A program made the translations under genes and the position numbers. A stretch of DNA of 64,000 nt from Eutreptiella sp. 'Long Island Sound 2002' (lineage: Eukaryota; Euglenozoa; Euglenophyceae; Eutreptiales; Eutreptiaceae), in contig OZ038385.1 of NCBI GenBank assembly GCA_964036045.1, forward strand, positions 44,133,722 to 44,197,721, written 5' to 3'. Of this stretch, positions 35,961 through 46,642 are shown one piece after another (the stretch's first letter is position 1; every line of letters begins with the position of its first letter). Below the pieces are notes generated by a model. It saw nothing but the letters and a program-made list of their open reading frames with translations. It did no database searches and was not told where the DNA came from.

Positions 35961-35970
35961 AGTTTTCCGT
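35961..35970 (+). repeat. 1-bp deletion marker TTTTCCGTG, family II (first of six)
   Basis: One C is missing from the usual TTTTCCCGTGACC, making a 26-bp subunit that shifts every reading frame. The other copies are at 37,406-37,415, 53,004-53,013, 54,497-54,506, 60,367-60,376 and 61,860-61,869. The within-pair spacings are 1,445, 1,493 and 1,493 bp; the 48-bp difference is one dimer. Pairs 1 and 2 are 17,043 bp apart at their first members and pairs 2 and 3 are 7,363 bp apart, giving clean landmarks for the family II copies. Confidence 0.9.
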
Positions 35971-37939
35971 GACCGCGACCGCCGTCGGTTGGCCCGCAAC
36001 CGTCGTCAGTTTTCCCGTGACCGCGACCGCCGTCGGTTGGCCCGCAACCGCCGTCAGTTTCCCCGGGACCGCGACCGCCGTCGGTTGGCCCGCAACCGCC
36101 GTCAGTTTCCCCGTGACCGCAACCGCCGTCGGTTGGCCGGCAACCGTCGTCAGTTTTCCCGTGACCGCGACCGCCGTCGGTTGGCCCACAACCGCCGTCA
36201 CTTTCCCCGGGACCGCGACCGCCGTCGGTTGGCCCGCAACCGCCGTCAGTTCCGCCGGGACCGCGACCGCCGTCGGTTGGCCCGCAACCGCCATCATTTT
36301 CCGCGGGACCGCGACCGCCTTCCGTTGGCCCGCAACCGCCGTCAGTTTCCCCATGACCGCGACCGCCGTCGGTTGGCCCGCAACCGCCGTCAGTTTCCCC
36401 GGGACCGCGACCGCCGTCAGTTTCCCCGGGACCGCGACCGCCGTCGGTTGGCCCGCAACCGCCGTCATTTTCCCCGGGACCGCGACCGCCGTCCGTTGGC
36501 CCGCAACCGCCGTCAGTTTCCCCGGGACCGCGACCGCCGTCGGTTGGCCCGCAACCGCCGTCAGTTTCCCCGTGACCGCAACCGCCGTCGGTTGGCCGGC
36601 AACCGTCGTCAGTTTTCCCGTGACCGCGACCGCCGTCGGTTGGCCCGCAACCGCCGTCAATTTCCCCGTGACCGCGACCGCCGTCGGTTGGCCCGCAACC
36701 GTCGTCAGTTTCCCCGTGACCGCGACCGCCGTCGGTTGGCCCGCAACCGTCATCAGTTTCCCCGTGACCGCGACCGCCGTCGGTTGGCCCGCAACCGCCG
36801 TCAATTTCCCCGTGACCGCGACCGCCATCGGTTGGCCCGCAACCGCCGTCATTTTCCCCGGGACCGCAACCGCCGTCGGTTGGCCCACAACCGCCGTCAG
36901 TTTCCCCGTGACCGCGACCGCCGTCGGTTGGCCCGGGACCGCGACCGCCGTCGGTGAGCCCGCAACCGCCGTCAGTTTCCCCGTGACCGCGACCGCCGTC
37001 GGTTGGCCCGCAACCGTCGTCATTTTCCCCTGGACCGCGACCGCCTTCGGTTGGCCCGCAACCGCCGTCAGTTTCCCCGTGACCGCAACCGCCGTCGGTT
37101 GGCCCGCAATCGCCGTCAGTTTCCCCGGGACCACGACCGCCGTCGGTTGGCCCGCAACCGCCGTCAATTTCCCCGTGACCGCGACCGCCGTCGGTTGGCC
37201 CGCAACCGCCGTCGATTTCCCCGTGACCGCAACCGCCGTCGGTTGGCCGGCAACCGTCGTCAGTATACCCGGGACCGCGACCGCCGTCGGTTGGCCCGCA
37301 ACCGTCGTCAGTTTCCCCGGGACCGCGACCGCCGTCGGTTGGCCCGCAACCGCCGTCAGTTTCCCCGGGACTGCGACCGCCGTCGGTTGGCCCGCAACCG
37401 TCGTCAGTTTTCCGTGACCGCGACCGCCGTCGGTTGGCCGGCAACCGTCGTCAGTTTTCCCGTGACCGCGACCGCCGTTGGTTGGCCCGCAACCGCCGTC
37501 AGTTTCCCCGGGACCGCGACCGCCGTCGGTTGGCCCGCAACTGCCGTCAGTTTCCCCGGGACCGCGACCGCCGTCGGTTGGCCCGCAACCGTCGTCAGTT
37601 TTCCCGTGACCGCGACCGCCGTCGCGTGCCCCGCAACCGCCGTCAGTTTCCCCGGGACCGCGACCGCCGTCGGTTGGCCCGCAACCGCCGTCAGTTTCCC
37701 CGGGACCGCGACCGCCGTCGGTTGGCCCGCAACCGCCGTCAGTTTCCCCGTGACCGCAACCGCCGTCGGTTGGCCGGCAACCGTCGTCAGTTTTCCCGTG
37801 ACCGCGACCGCCGTCGGTTGGCCCGCAACCGCCGTCAGTTTCCCCGGGACCGCGACCGCCGTCGGTTGGCCCGCAACCGCCGTCAATTTCCCCGTGACCG
37901 CGACCGCCGTCGGTTGGCCGGCAACCGTCGTCAGTTTCC

Positions 37940-39490
37940 CCGTGACCGCGACCGCCGTCGGTTGGCCCGCAACCGCCGTCATTTTCCCCGGGACCGCGAC
38001 CGCCGTCGGTTGGCCCGCAACCGCCGTCATTTTCCCCGGGACCGCAACCGCCGTCGGTTGGCCCACAACCGCCGTCAGTTTCGCCGGGACCGCGACCGCC
38101 GTCGGTTGGCACGGGACCGCGACCGCCGTCGGTGAGCCCGCAACCGCCGTCAGTTTCCCCGTGACCGCGACCGCTGTCGGTTGGCCCGCAACCGTTGTCA
38201 GTTTCCCCGGGACCGCGACCGCCTTCGGTTGGCCCGCAACCGCCGTCAGTTTCCCCGTGACCGCAACCGCCGTCGGTCGGCCCGCGATCGCTGTCAGTTT
38301 TCCCGGGACCGCGACCGCCGTCGGTTGGCCCGCAACCGCCGTCAATTTCCCCGTGACCGCGACCGCCGTCGGTTGGCCCGCAACCGCCGTCATTTTCCCC
38401 GTGACGGCGACCGCCGTCGGTTGGCCCGCAACCGCCGTCAGTTTCGCCGGGACCGTGACCGCCGTCGGTTGGCCCGCAACCGCCGTCAGTTTCCCCGTGA
38501 CCGCAACCGCCGTCGGTTGGCCGGCAACCGTCGTCAGTATACCCGGGACCGCGACCGCCGTCGGTTGGCCCGCAACCGCCGTCAGTTTCCCCGGGACCGC
38601 GACCGCCGTCGGTTGGCCCGCAACCGTCGTCAGTTTCCCCGGGACCGCGACCGCCGTCGGTTGGCCCGCAACCGCCGTCAGTTTCCCCGGGACCGCAACC
38701 GCCGTCGGTTGGCCCGCAACCGTCGTCAGTTTTCCCGTGACCGCGACCGCCGTCGGTTGGCCCGCAACCGTCGTCAGTTTTCCCGTGACCGCGACCGCCG
38801 TCGGTTGGCCCGCAACCGCCGTCAGTTTCCCCGGGACCGCGACCGCCGTCGGTTGGCCCGCAACCGCCGTCAGTTTCCCCGTGACCGCAACCGCCGTCGG
38901 TTGGCCGGCAACCGTCGTCAGTTTTCCCGTGACCGCGACCGCCGTCGGTTGGCCCGCAACCGCCGTCAGTTTCCCCGGGACCGCAACCGCCGTCGGTTGG
39001 CCGGCAACCGCCGTCAGTTTCGCCGGGACCGCGACCGCCGTCGGTTGGCCCGGGACCGCGACCGCCGTCGGTTGGCCCGCAACCGCCGTCAGTTTCCCCG
39101 GGACCGCGACCGCCGTCGGTTGGCCCGCAACCGCCGTCATTTTCCGCGGGACCGCGACCGCCTTCCGTTGGCCCGCAACCGCCGTCAGTTTCCCCGTGAC
39201 CGCATCCGCCGTCGGTTGGCCCGGGACCGCGACCGCCGTCGGTTGGCCCGCAACCGCCGTCGGTTGGCCCGGGACCGCGACCGCCGTCGGTTGGCCCGCA
39301 ACCGCCGTCAGTTTCCCCGGGACCGCAACCGCCGTCAATTTCACCGGGACCGCAACCGCCGTCGGTTGGCCCGGGACCGCGACCGCCGTCGGTTGGCCCG
39401 CAACCGCCGTCAGTTTCCCCGGGACCGCAACCGCCGTCAGTTGGCCCGCAACCGCCGTCAGTTTCCCCGGGACCGCAACCGCCGTCGGTT
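37940..39490 (+). repeat. 1,698-bp tandem repeat, left copy
   Basis: Matched at offset 1,698 by about 39,640-41,140. Shared private variants include GGTTGGCACGGGACC (near 38,107 and 39,805) and CCGCGATCG next to TTTTCCCGGGACC (38,283 and 39,981). Copy-specific changes show the copies are not fresh: TGACGGCG near 38,403 against TGACCGCG, and GGGACCGTG near 38,455 against GGGACCGCG. Edges are approximate. Confidence 0.7.
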
Positions 39491-39639
39491 GGCCCGGGAC
39501 CGCGACCGCCGTCGGTTGGCCCGCAACCGCCGTCAATTTCCCCGTGACCGCGACCGCCGTCGGTTGGCCCGCAACCGTCGTCAGTTTCCCCGTGACCGCG
39601 ACCGCCGTCGGTTGGCCCGCAACCGTCGTCAGTTTCCCC

Positions 39640-41140
39640 GTGACCGCGACCGCCGTCGGTTGGCCCGCAACCGCCGTCATTTTCCCCGGGACCGCGACCG
39701 CCGTCGGTTGGCCCGCAACCGCCGTCATTTTCCCCGGGACCGCAACCGCCGTCGGTTGGCCCACAACCGCCGTCAGTTTCGCCGGGACCGCGACCGCCGT
39801 CGGTTGGCACGGGACCGCGACCGCCGTCGGTGAGCCCGCAACCGCCGTCAGTTTCCCCGTGACCGCGACCGCTGTCGGTTGGCCCGCAACCGTCGTCAGT
39901 TTCCCCAGGACCGCGACCGCCTTCGGTTGGCCCGCAACCGCCGTCAGTTTCCCCGTGACCGCAACCGCCGTCGGTTGGCCCGCGATCGCCGTCAGTTTTC
40001 CCGGGACCGCGACCGCCGTCGGTTGGCCCGCAACCGCCGTCAATTTCCCCGTGACCGCGACCGCCGTCGGTTGGCCCGCAACCGCCGTCATTTTCCCCGT
40101 GACCGCGACCGCCGTCGGTTGGCCCGCAACCGCCGTCAGTTTCGCCGGGACCGCGACCGCCGTCGGTTGGCCCGCAACCGCCGTCAGTTTCCCCGTGACC
40201 GCAACCGCCGTCGGTTGGCCGGCAACCGTCGTCAGTATACCCGGGACCGCGACCGCCGTCGGTTGGCCCGCAACCGCCGTCAGTTTCCCCGGGACCGCGA
40301 CCGCCGTCGGTTGGCCCGCAACCGTCGTCAGTTTCCCCGGGACCGCGACCGCCGTCGGTTGGCCCGCAACCGCCGTCAGTTTCCCCGGGACCGCAACCGC
40401 CGTCGGTTGGCCCGCAACCGTCGTCAGTTTTCCCGTGACCGCGACCGCCGTCGGTTGGCCCGCAACCGTCGTCAGTTTTCCCGTGACCGCGACCGCCGTC
40501 GGTTGGCCCGCAACCGCCGTCAGTTTCCCCGGGACCGCGACCGCCGTCGGTTGGCCCGCAACCGCCGTCAGTTTCCCCGTGACCGCAACCGCCGTCGGTT
40601 GGCCGGCAACCGTCGTCAGTTTTCCCGTGACCGCGACCGCCGTCGGTTGGCCCGCAACCGCCGTCAGTTTCCCCGGGACCGCAACCGCCGTCGGTTGGCC
40701 CGCAACCGCCGTCAGTTTCGCCGGGACCGCGACCGCCGTCGGTTGGCCCGGGACCGCGACCGCCGTCGGTTGGCCCGCAACCGCCGTCAGTTTCCCCGGG
40801 ACCGCGACCGCCGTCGGTTGGCCCGCAACCGCCGTCAGTTTCCCCGTGACCGCATCCGCCGTCGGTTGGCCCGGGACCGCGACCGCCGTCGGTTGGCCCG
40901 CAACCGCCGTCGGTTGGCCCGGGACCGCGACCGCCGTCGGTTGGCCCGCAACCGCCGTCAGTTTCCCCGGGACCGCAACCGCCGTCAATTTCACCGGGAC
41001 CGCAACCGCCGTCGGTTGGCCCGGGACCGCGACCGCCGTCGGTTGGCCCGCAACCGCCGTCAGTTTCCCCGGGACCGCAACCGCCGTCAGTTGGCCCGCA
41101 ACCGCCGTCAGTTTCCCCGGGACCGCAACCGCCGTCGGTT
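39640..41140 (+). repeat. 1,698-bp tandem repeat, right copy
   Basis: Second copy of about 37,940-39,490. It lacks one 48-bp dimer relative to the left copy: near 40,800-40,850 the dimer carrying TTTTCCGCGGGACC is absent. It also has CCCCAGGACC near 39,904 instead of CCCCGGGACC. The same two-copy arrangement reappears at 57.7 and 59.4 kb. Confidence 0.7.
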
Positions 41141-41550
41141 GGCCCGCAACCGCCGTCATTTTCCCCGGGACCGCAACCGCCGTCGGTTGGCCCACAACCG
41201 CCGTCAGTTTCGCCGGGACCGCGACCGCCGTCGGTTGGCCCGGGACCGCGACCGCCGTCGGTGAGCCCGCAACCGCCGTCAGTTTCCCCGGGACCGCGAC
41301 CGCCGTCGGTTGGCCCGCAACCGTCGTCATTTTCCCCGGGACCGCGACCGCCTTCGGTTGGCCCGCAACCGCCGTCAGTTTCCCCGGGACCGCGACCGCC
41401 GTCGGTTGGCCCGCAACCGCCGTCAATTTCCCCGTGACCGCGACCGCCGTCGGTTGGCCCGCAACCGCCGTCATTTTCCCCGTGACCGCGACCGCCGTCG
41501 GTTGGCCCGCAACCGCCGTCAGTTTCGCCGGGACCGCGACGGCCGTCGGT

Positions 41551-44500
41551 CGGCCCGCAACCGCCTTCAGTTTCCCCGGGACCGCGACCGCCGTCGGTTG
41601 GCCCGCAACCGCCGTCAGTTTCGCCGGGACCGCGACCGCCGTCGGTTGGCCCAGGACCGCGACCGCCGTCGGTTGGCCCGCAACCGCCGTCAGTTTCCCC
41701 GGGACCGCGACCGCCTTCGGTTGGCCCGCAACCGCCGTCATTTTCCGCGGGACCGCGACCGCCTTCCGTTGGCCCGCAACCGCCGTCAGTTTCCCCGTGA
41801 CCGCAACCGCCGTCGGTTGGCCCGGGACCGCGACCGCCGTCGGTTGGCCCGCAACCGCCGTCGGTTGGCCTGGGACCGCAACCGCCGTCGGTTGGCCCGC
41901 AACCGCCGTCAGTTTCCCCGGGACCGCAACCGCCGTCAATTTCACCGGGACCGCAACCGCCGTCGGTTGGCCCGGGACCGCGACCGCCGTCGGTTGGCCC
42001 GCAACCGCCGTCAGTTTCCCCGGGACCGCTACCGCCGTCGGTTGGCCCACAACCGCCGTCAGTTTCGCCAGCCCGCGACCGCCGTCGGTTGGCCCGGGAC
42101 CGCGACCGCCGTCGGTGAGCCCGCAACCGCCGTCAGTTGGCCCGCAACCGCCGTCAGTTTCGCCGGGACCGCAACCGCCGTCGGTTGGCCCGGGACCGCG
42201 ACCGCCGTCGGTTGGCCCGCAACCGCCGTCATTTTCCCCGGGACCGCAACCGCCGTCGGTTGGCCCACAACCGCCGTCAGTTTCGCCAGCCCGCAACCGC
42301 CGTCGGTTGGCCCGGGACCGCGACCGCCGTCGGTGAGCCCGCAACCGCCGTCAGTTTCCCCGGGACCGCGACCGCTGTCGGTTGGCCCGCAACCGTCGTC
42401 ATTTTCCCCGGGACCGCGACCGCCTTCGGTTGGCCCGCAACCGCCGTCAGTTTCCCCGTGACCGCAACCGCCGTCGGTTGGCCCGCAATCGCCGTCAGTT
42501 TCCCCGGGACCGCGACCGCCGTCGGTTGGCCCGCAACCGCCGTCAATTTCCCCGTGACCGCGACCGCCGTCGGTTGGCCCGCAACCGCCGTCAGTTTCCC
42601 CGGGACCGCGACCGCCGTCGGTTGGCCCGCAACCGCCGTCAGTTTCGCCGGGACCGCGACCGCCGTCGGTTGGCCCGCAACCGCCGTCAGTTTCCCCGTG
42701 ACCGCAACCGCCGTCGGTTGGCCGGCAACCGCCGTCAGTATACCCGGGACCGCGAACGCCGTCGGTTGGCCCGCAACCGCCGTCAGTTTCCCCGGGACCG
42801 CGACCGCCGTCCGTTGGCCCGCAACCGTCGTCAGTTTCCCCGCCACCGCGACCGCCGTCGGTTGGCCCGCAACCGCCGTCAGTTTCCCCGGGACCGCGAC
42901 CGCCGTCGGTTGGCCCGCAACCGTCGTCAGCTTTCCCGTGACCGCGACCGCCGTCGGTTGGCCCGCAACCGCCGTCAGTTTCCCCGGGACCGCGACCGCC
43001 GTCGGTTGGCCCGCAACCGCCGTCAGTTTCCCCGGGACCGCGACCGCCGTCGGTTGGCCCGCAACCGCCGTCAGTTTCCCCGTGACCGCAACCGCCGTCG
43101 GTTGGCCGGCAACCGTCGTCAGTTTTCTCGTGACCGCGACCGCCGTCGGTTGGCCCGCAACCGCCGTCAGTTTCCCCGGGACCGCGACCCCCGTCGGTTG
43201 GCCCGCAACCGCCGTCAGTTTCCCCGTGACCGCGACCGCCGTCGGTTGGCCCGCAACCGTCGTCAGTTTCCCCGTGACCGCGACCGCCGTCGGTTGGCCC
43301 GCAACCGCCGTCATTTTCCCCGGGACCGCGACCGCCATCGGTTGGCCCGCAACCGCCATCATTTTCCACGGGACCGCAACCGCCGTCGGTTGGCCCACAA
43401 CCGCCGTCAGTTTCGCCGGGACCGCGACCGCCGTCGGTTGGCCCGGGACCGCGACCGCCGTCGGTGAGCCCGCAACCGCCGTCAGTTTCCCCGTGACCGC
43501 GACCGCCGTCGGTTGGCCCGCAACCGTTGTCATTTTCCCCGGGACCGCGACCGCCTTCGGTTGGCCCGCAACCGCCGTCAGTTTCCCCGTGACCGCAACC
43601 GCCGTCAGTTGGCCCGCAACCGCCGTCAGTTTCCCCGGGACCGCGACCGCCGTCAGTTGGCCCGCAACCGCCGTCAATTTCCCCGTGACCGCGACCGCCG
43701 TCGGTTGGCCCGCAACCGCCGTCATTTTCCCCGTGACCGCGACCGCCGTCGGTTGGCCCGCAACCGCCGTCAGTTTCCCCGGGACCGCGACCGCCGTCGG
43801 TTGGCCCGCAACCGTCGTCAGTTTCCCCGTGACCGCAACCGCCGTCGGTTGGCCGGCAACCGTCGTCAGTATACCCGGGACCGCGACCGCCGTCGGTTGG
43901 CCCGCAACCGCCGTCAGTTTCCCCGGGACCGCGACCGCCGTCGGTTGGCCCGCAACCGTCGTCAGTTTCCCCGGGACCGCGACCGCCGTCGGTTGGCCCG
44001 CAACCGCCGTCAGTTTCGCCGGGACCGCGACCGCCGTCGGTTGGCCCGCAACCGTCGTCAGTTTCCCCGTGACCGCAACCGCCGTCGGTTGGCCGGCAAC
44101 CGTCGTCAGTATACCCGGGACCGCGACCGCCGTCGGTTGGCCCGCAACCGCCGTCAGTTTCCCCGGGACCGCGACCGCCGTCGGTTGGCCCGCAACCGTC
44201 GTCAGTTTCCCCGGGACCGCGACCGCCGTCGGTTGGCCCGCAACCGTCGTCAGTTTTCCCGTGACCGCGACCGCCGTCGGTTGGCCCGCAACCGCCGTCA
44301 GTTTCCCCGGGACCGCGACCGCCGTCGGTTGGCCCGCAACCGCCGTCAGTTTCCCCGTGACCGCAACCGCCGTCGGTTGGCCGGCAACCGTCGTCAGTTT
44401 TCCCGTGACCGCGACCGCCGTCGGTTGGCCCGCAACCGCCGTCAGTTTCCCCGGGACCGCGACCGCCGTCGGTTGGCCCGCAACCGCCGTCATTTTCCGC

Positions 44501-46642
44501 GGGACCGCGACCGCCTTCCGTTGGCCCGCAACCGCCGTCAGTTTCCCCGTGACCGCAACCGCCGTCGGTTGGCCCGGGACCGCGACCGCCGTCGGTTGGC
44601 CCGCAACCGCCGTCGGTTGGCCCGGGACCGCAACCGCCGTCGGTTGGCCCGCAACCGCCGTCCGTTTCCCCATGACCGCAACCGCCGTCAATTTCACCGG
44701 GACCGCAACCGCCGTCGGTTGGCCCGGGACCGCGACCGCCGTCGGTTGGCCCGCAACCGCCGTCAGTTTCCCCGGGACCGCGACCGCCGTCGGTTGGCCC
44801 ACAACCGCCGTCAGTTTCGCCAGCCCGCGACCGCCGTCGGTTGGCCCGGGACCGCGACCGCCGTCGGTGAGCCCGCAACCGCCGTCAGTTGGCCCGCAAC
44901 CGCCGTCAGTTTCGCCGGGACCGCAACCGCCGTCGGTTGGCCCGGGACCGCGACCGCCGTCGGTTGGCCCGCAACCGCCGTCAGTTTCCCCGGGACCGCG
45001 ACCGCCGTCGGTTGGCCCACAACCGCCGTCAGTTTCGCCAGCCCGCGACCGCCGTCGGTTGGCCCGGGACCGCGACCGCCGTCGGTGAGCCCACAACCGC
45101 CGTCAGTTTCCCCGGGACCGCGACCGCTGTCGGTTGGCCCGCAACCGTCGTCATTTTCCCCGGGACCGCGACCGCCTTCGGTTGGCCCGCAACCGCCGTC
45201 AGTTTCCCCGTGACCGCAACCGCCGTCGGTTGGCCCGCAATCGCCGTCAGTTTCCCCGGGACCGCGACCGCCGTCGGTTGGCCCGCAACCGCCGTCAATT
45301 TCCCCGTGACCGCGACCGCCGTCGGTTGGCCCGCAACCGCCGTCAGTTTCCCCGGGACCGCGACCGCCGTCGGTTGGCCCGCAACCGCCGTCAGTTTCGC
45401 CGGGACCGCGACCGCCGTCGGTTGGCCCGCAACCGCCGTCAGTTTCCCCGTGACCGCAACCGCCGTCGGTTGGCCGGCAACCGTCGTCAGTATACCCGGG
45501 ACCGCGACCGCCGTCGGTTGGCCCGCAACCGCCGTCAGTTTCCCCGGGACCGCGACCGCCGTCGGTTGGCCCGCAACCGCCGTCAGTTTCCCCGGGACCG
45601 CGACCGCCGTCGGTTGGCCCGCAACCGTCGTCAGTTTTCCCGTGACCGCGACCGCCGTCGGTTGGCCCGCAACCGCCGTCAGTTTCCCCGGGACCGCGAC
45701 CGCCGTCGGTTAGCCCGCAACCGCCGTCAGTTTCCCCGGGACCGCGACCGCCGTCGGTTGGCCCGCAACCGCCGTCAGTTTCCCCGTGACCGCAACCGCC
45801 GTCGGTTGGCCGGCAACCGTCGTCAGTTTTCCCGTGACCGCGACCGCCGTCGGTTGGCCCGCAACCGCCGTCAGTTTCCCCGTGACCGCGACCGCCGTCG
45901 GTTGGCCCGCAACCGTCGTCAGTTTCCCCGTGACCGCGACCGCCGTCGGTTGGCCCGCAACCGCCGTCATTTTCCCCGGGACCGCGACCGCCGTCGGTTG
46001 GCCCGCAACCGCCATCATTTTCCCCGGGACCGCAACCGCCGTCGGTTGGCCCACAACCGCCGTCAGTTTCGCCGGGACCGCGACCGCCGTCGGTTGGCCC
46101 GGGACCGCGACCGCCGTCGGTGAGCCCGCAACCGCCGTCAGTTTCCCCGTGACCGCGACCGCCGTCGGTTGGCCCGCAACCGTTGTCATTTTCCCCGGGA
46201 CCGCGACCGCCTTCGGTTGGCCCGCAACCGCCGTCAGTTTCCCCGTGACCGCAACCGCCGTCAGTTGGCCCGCAACCGCCGTCAGTTTCCCCGGGACCGC
46301 GACCGCCGTCGGTTGGCCCGCAACCGCCGTCAATTTCCCCGTGACCGCGACCGCCGTCGGTTGGCCCGCAACCGCCGTCATTTTCCCCGTGACCGCGACC
46401 GCCGTCGGTTGGCCCGCAACCGCCGTCAGGTTCGCCGGGACCGCGACCGCCGTCGGTTGGCCCGCAACCGTCGTCAGTTTCCCCGTGACCGCAACCGCCG
46501 TCGGTTGGCCGGCAACCGTCGTCAGTATACCCGGGACCGCGACCGCCGTCGGTTGGCCCGCAACCGCCGTCAGTTTCCCCGGGACCGCGACCGCCGTCGG
46601 TTGGCCCGCAACCGTCGTCAGTTTCCCCGGGACCGCGACCGC
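41551..46642 (+). repeat. Family I segment re-inserted within family II (offset 39,687)
   Basis: This segment matches 1,864-6,955 with few substitutions. Seen differences are C for T near 42,440, CCCGC for CTCGC near 42,680, CCCCGTG for CCACGTG near 43,682 and GCCGTC for GCCGCC near 43,940. It carries two complete 26-bp pairs (42,068/42,286 and 44,820/45,038). The left junction falls in 41,532-41,550, next to a unique GCGACGGCCG variant (G at 41,541). The four private changes shared by 1-12.5 kb and 16-28.5 kb are absent here, so this copy separated before the 16-kb duplication. Confidence 0.8.

Larger units (their letters stand above)
30326..41531 (+). repeat. Family II macro-domain, first block
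   Basis: No 26-bp landmark occurs in these 11.2 kb. Instead the region carries TTTTCCGTG, a 1-bp deletion of the usual TTTTCCCGTG, at 35,961-35,970 and 37,406-37,415, and units such as GGGACGGCGACC near 35,446. The first 1.6 kb (to about 31.92 kb) still follows 5.36-6.95 kb of family I at offset 24,966, so family II appears to have grown from a family I module. Long copies of parts of this block lie after 45.9 kb at offsets 13,440-19,530. Confidence 0.8.
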
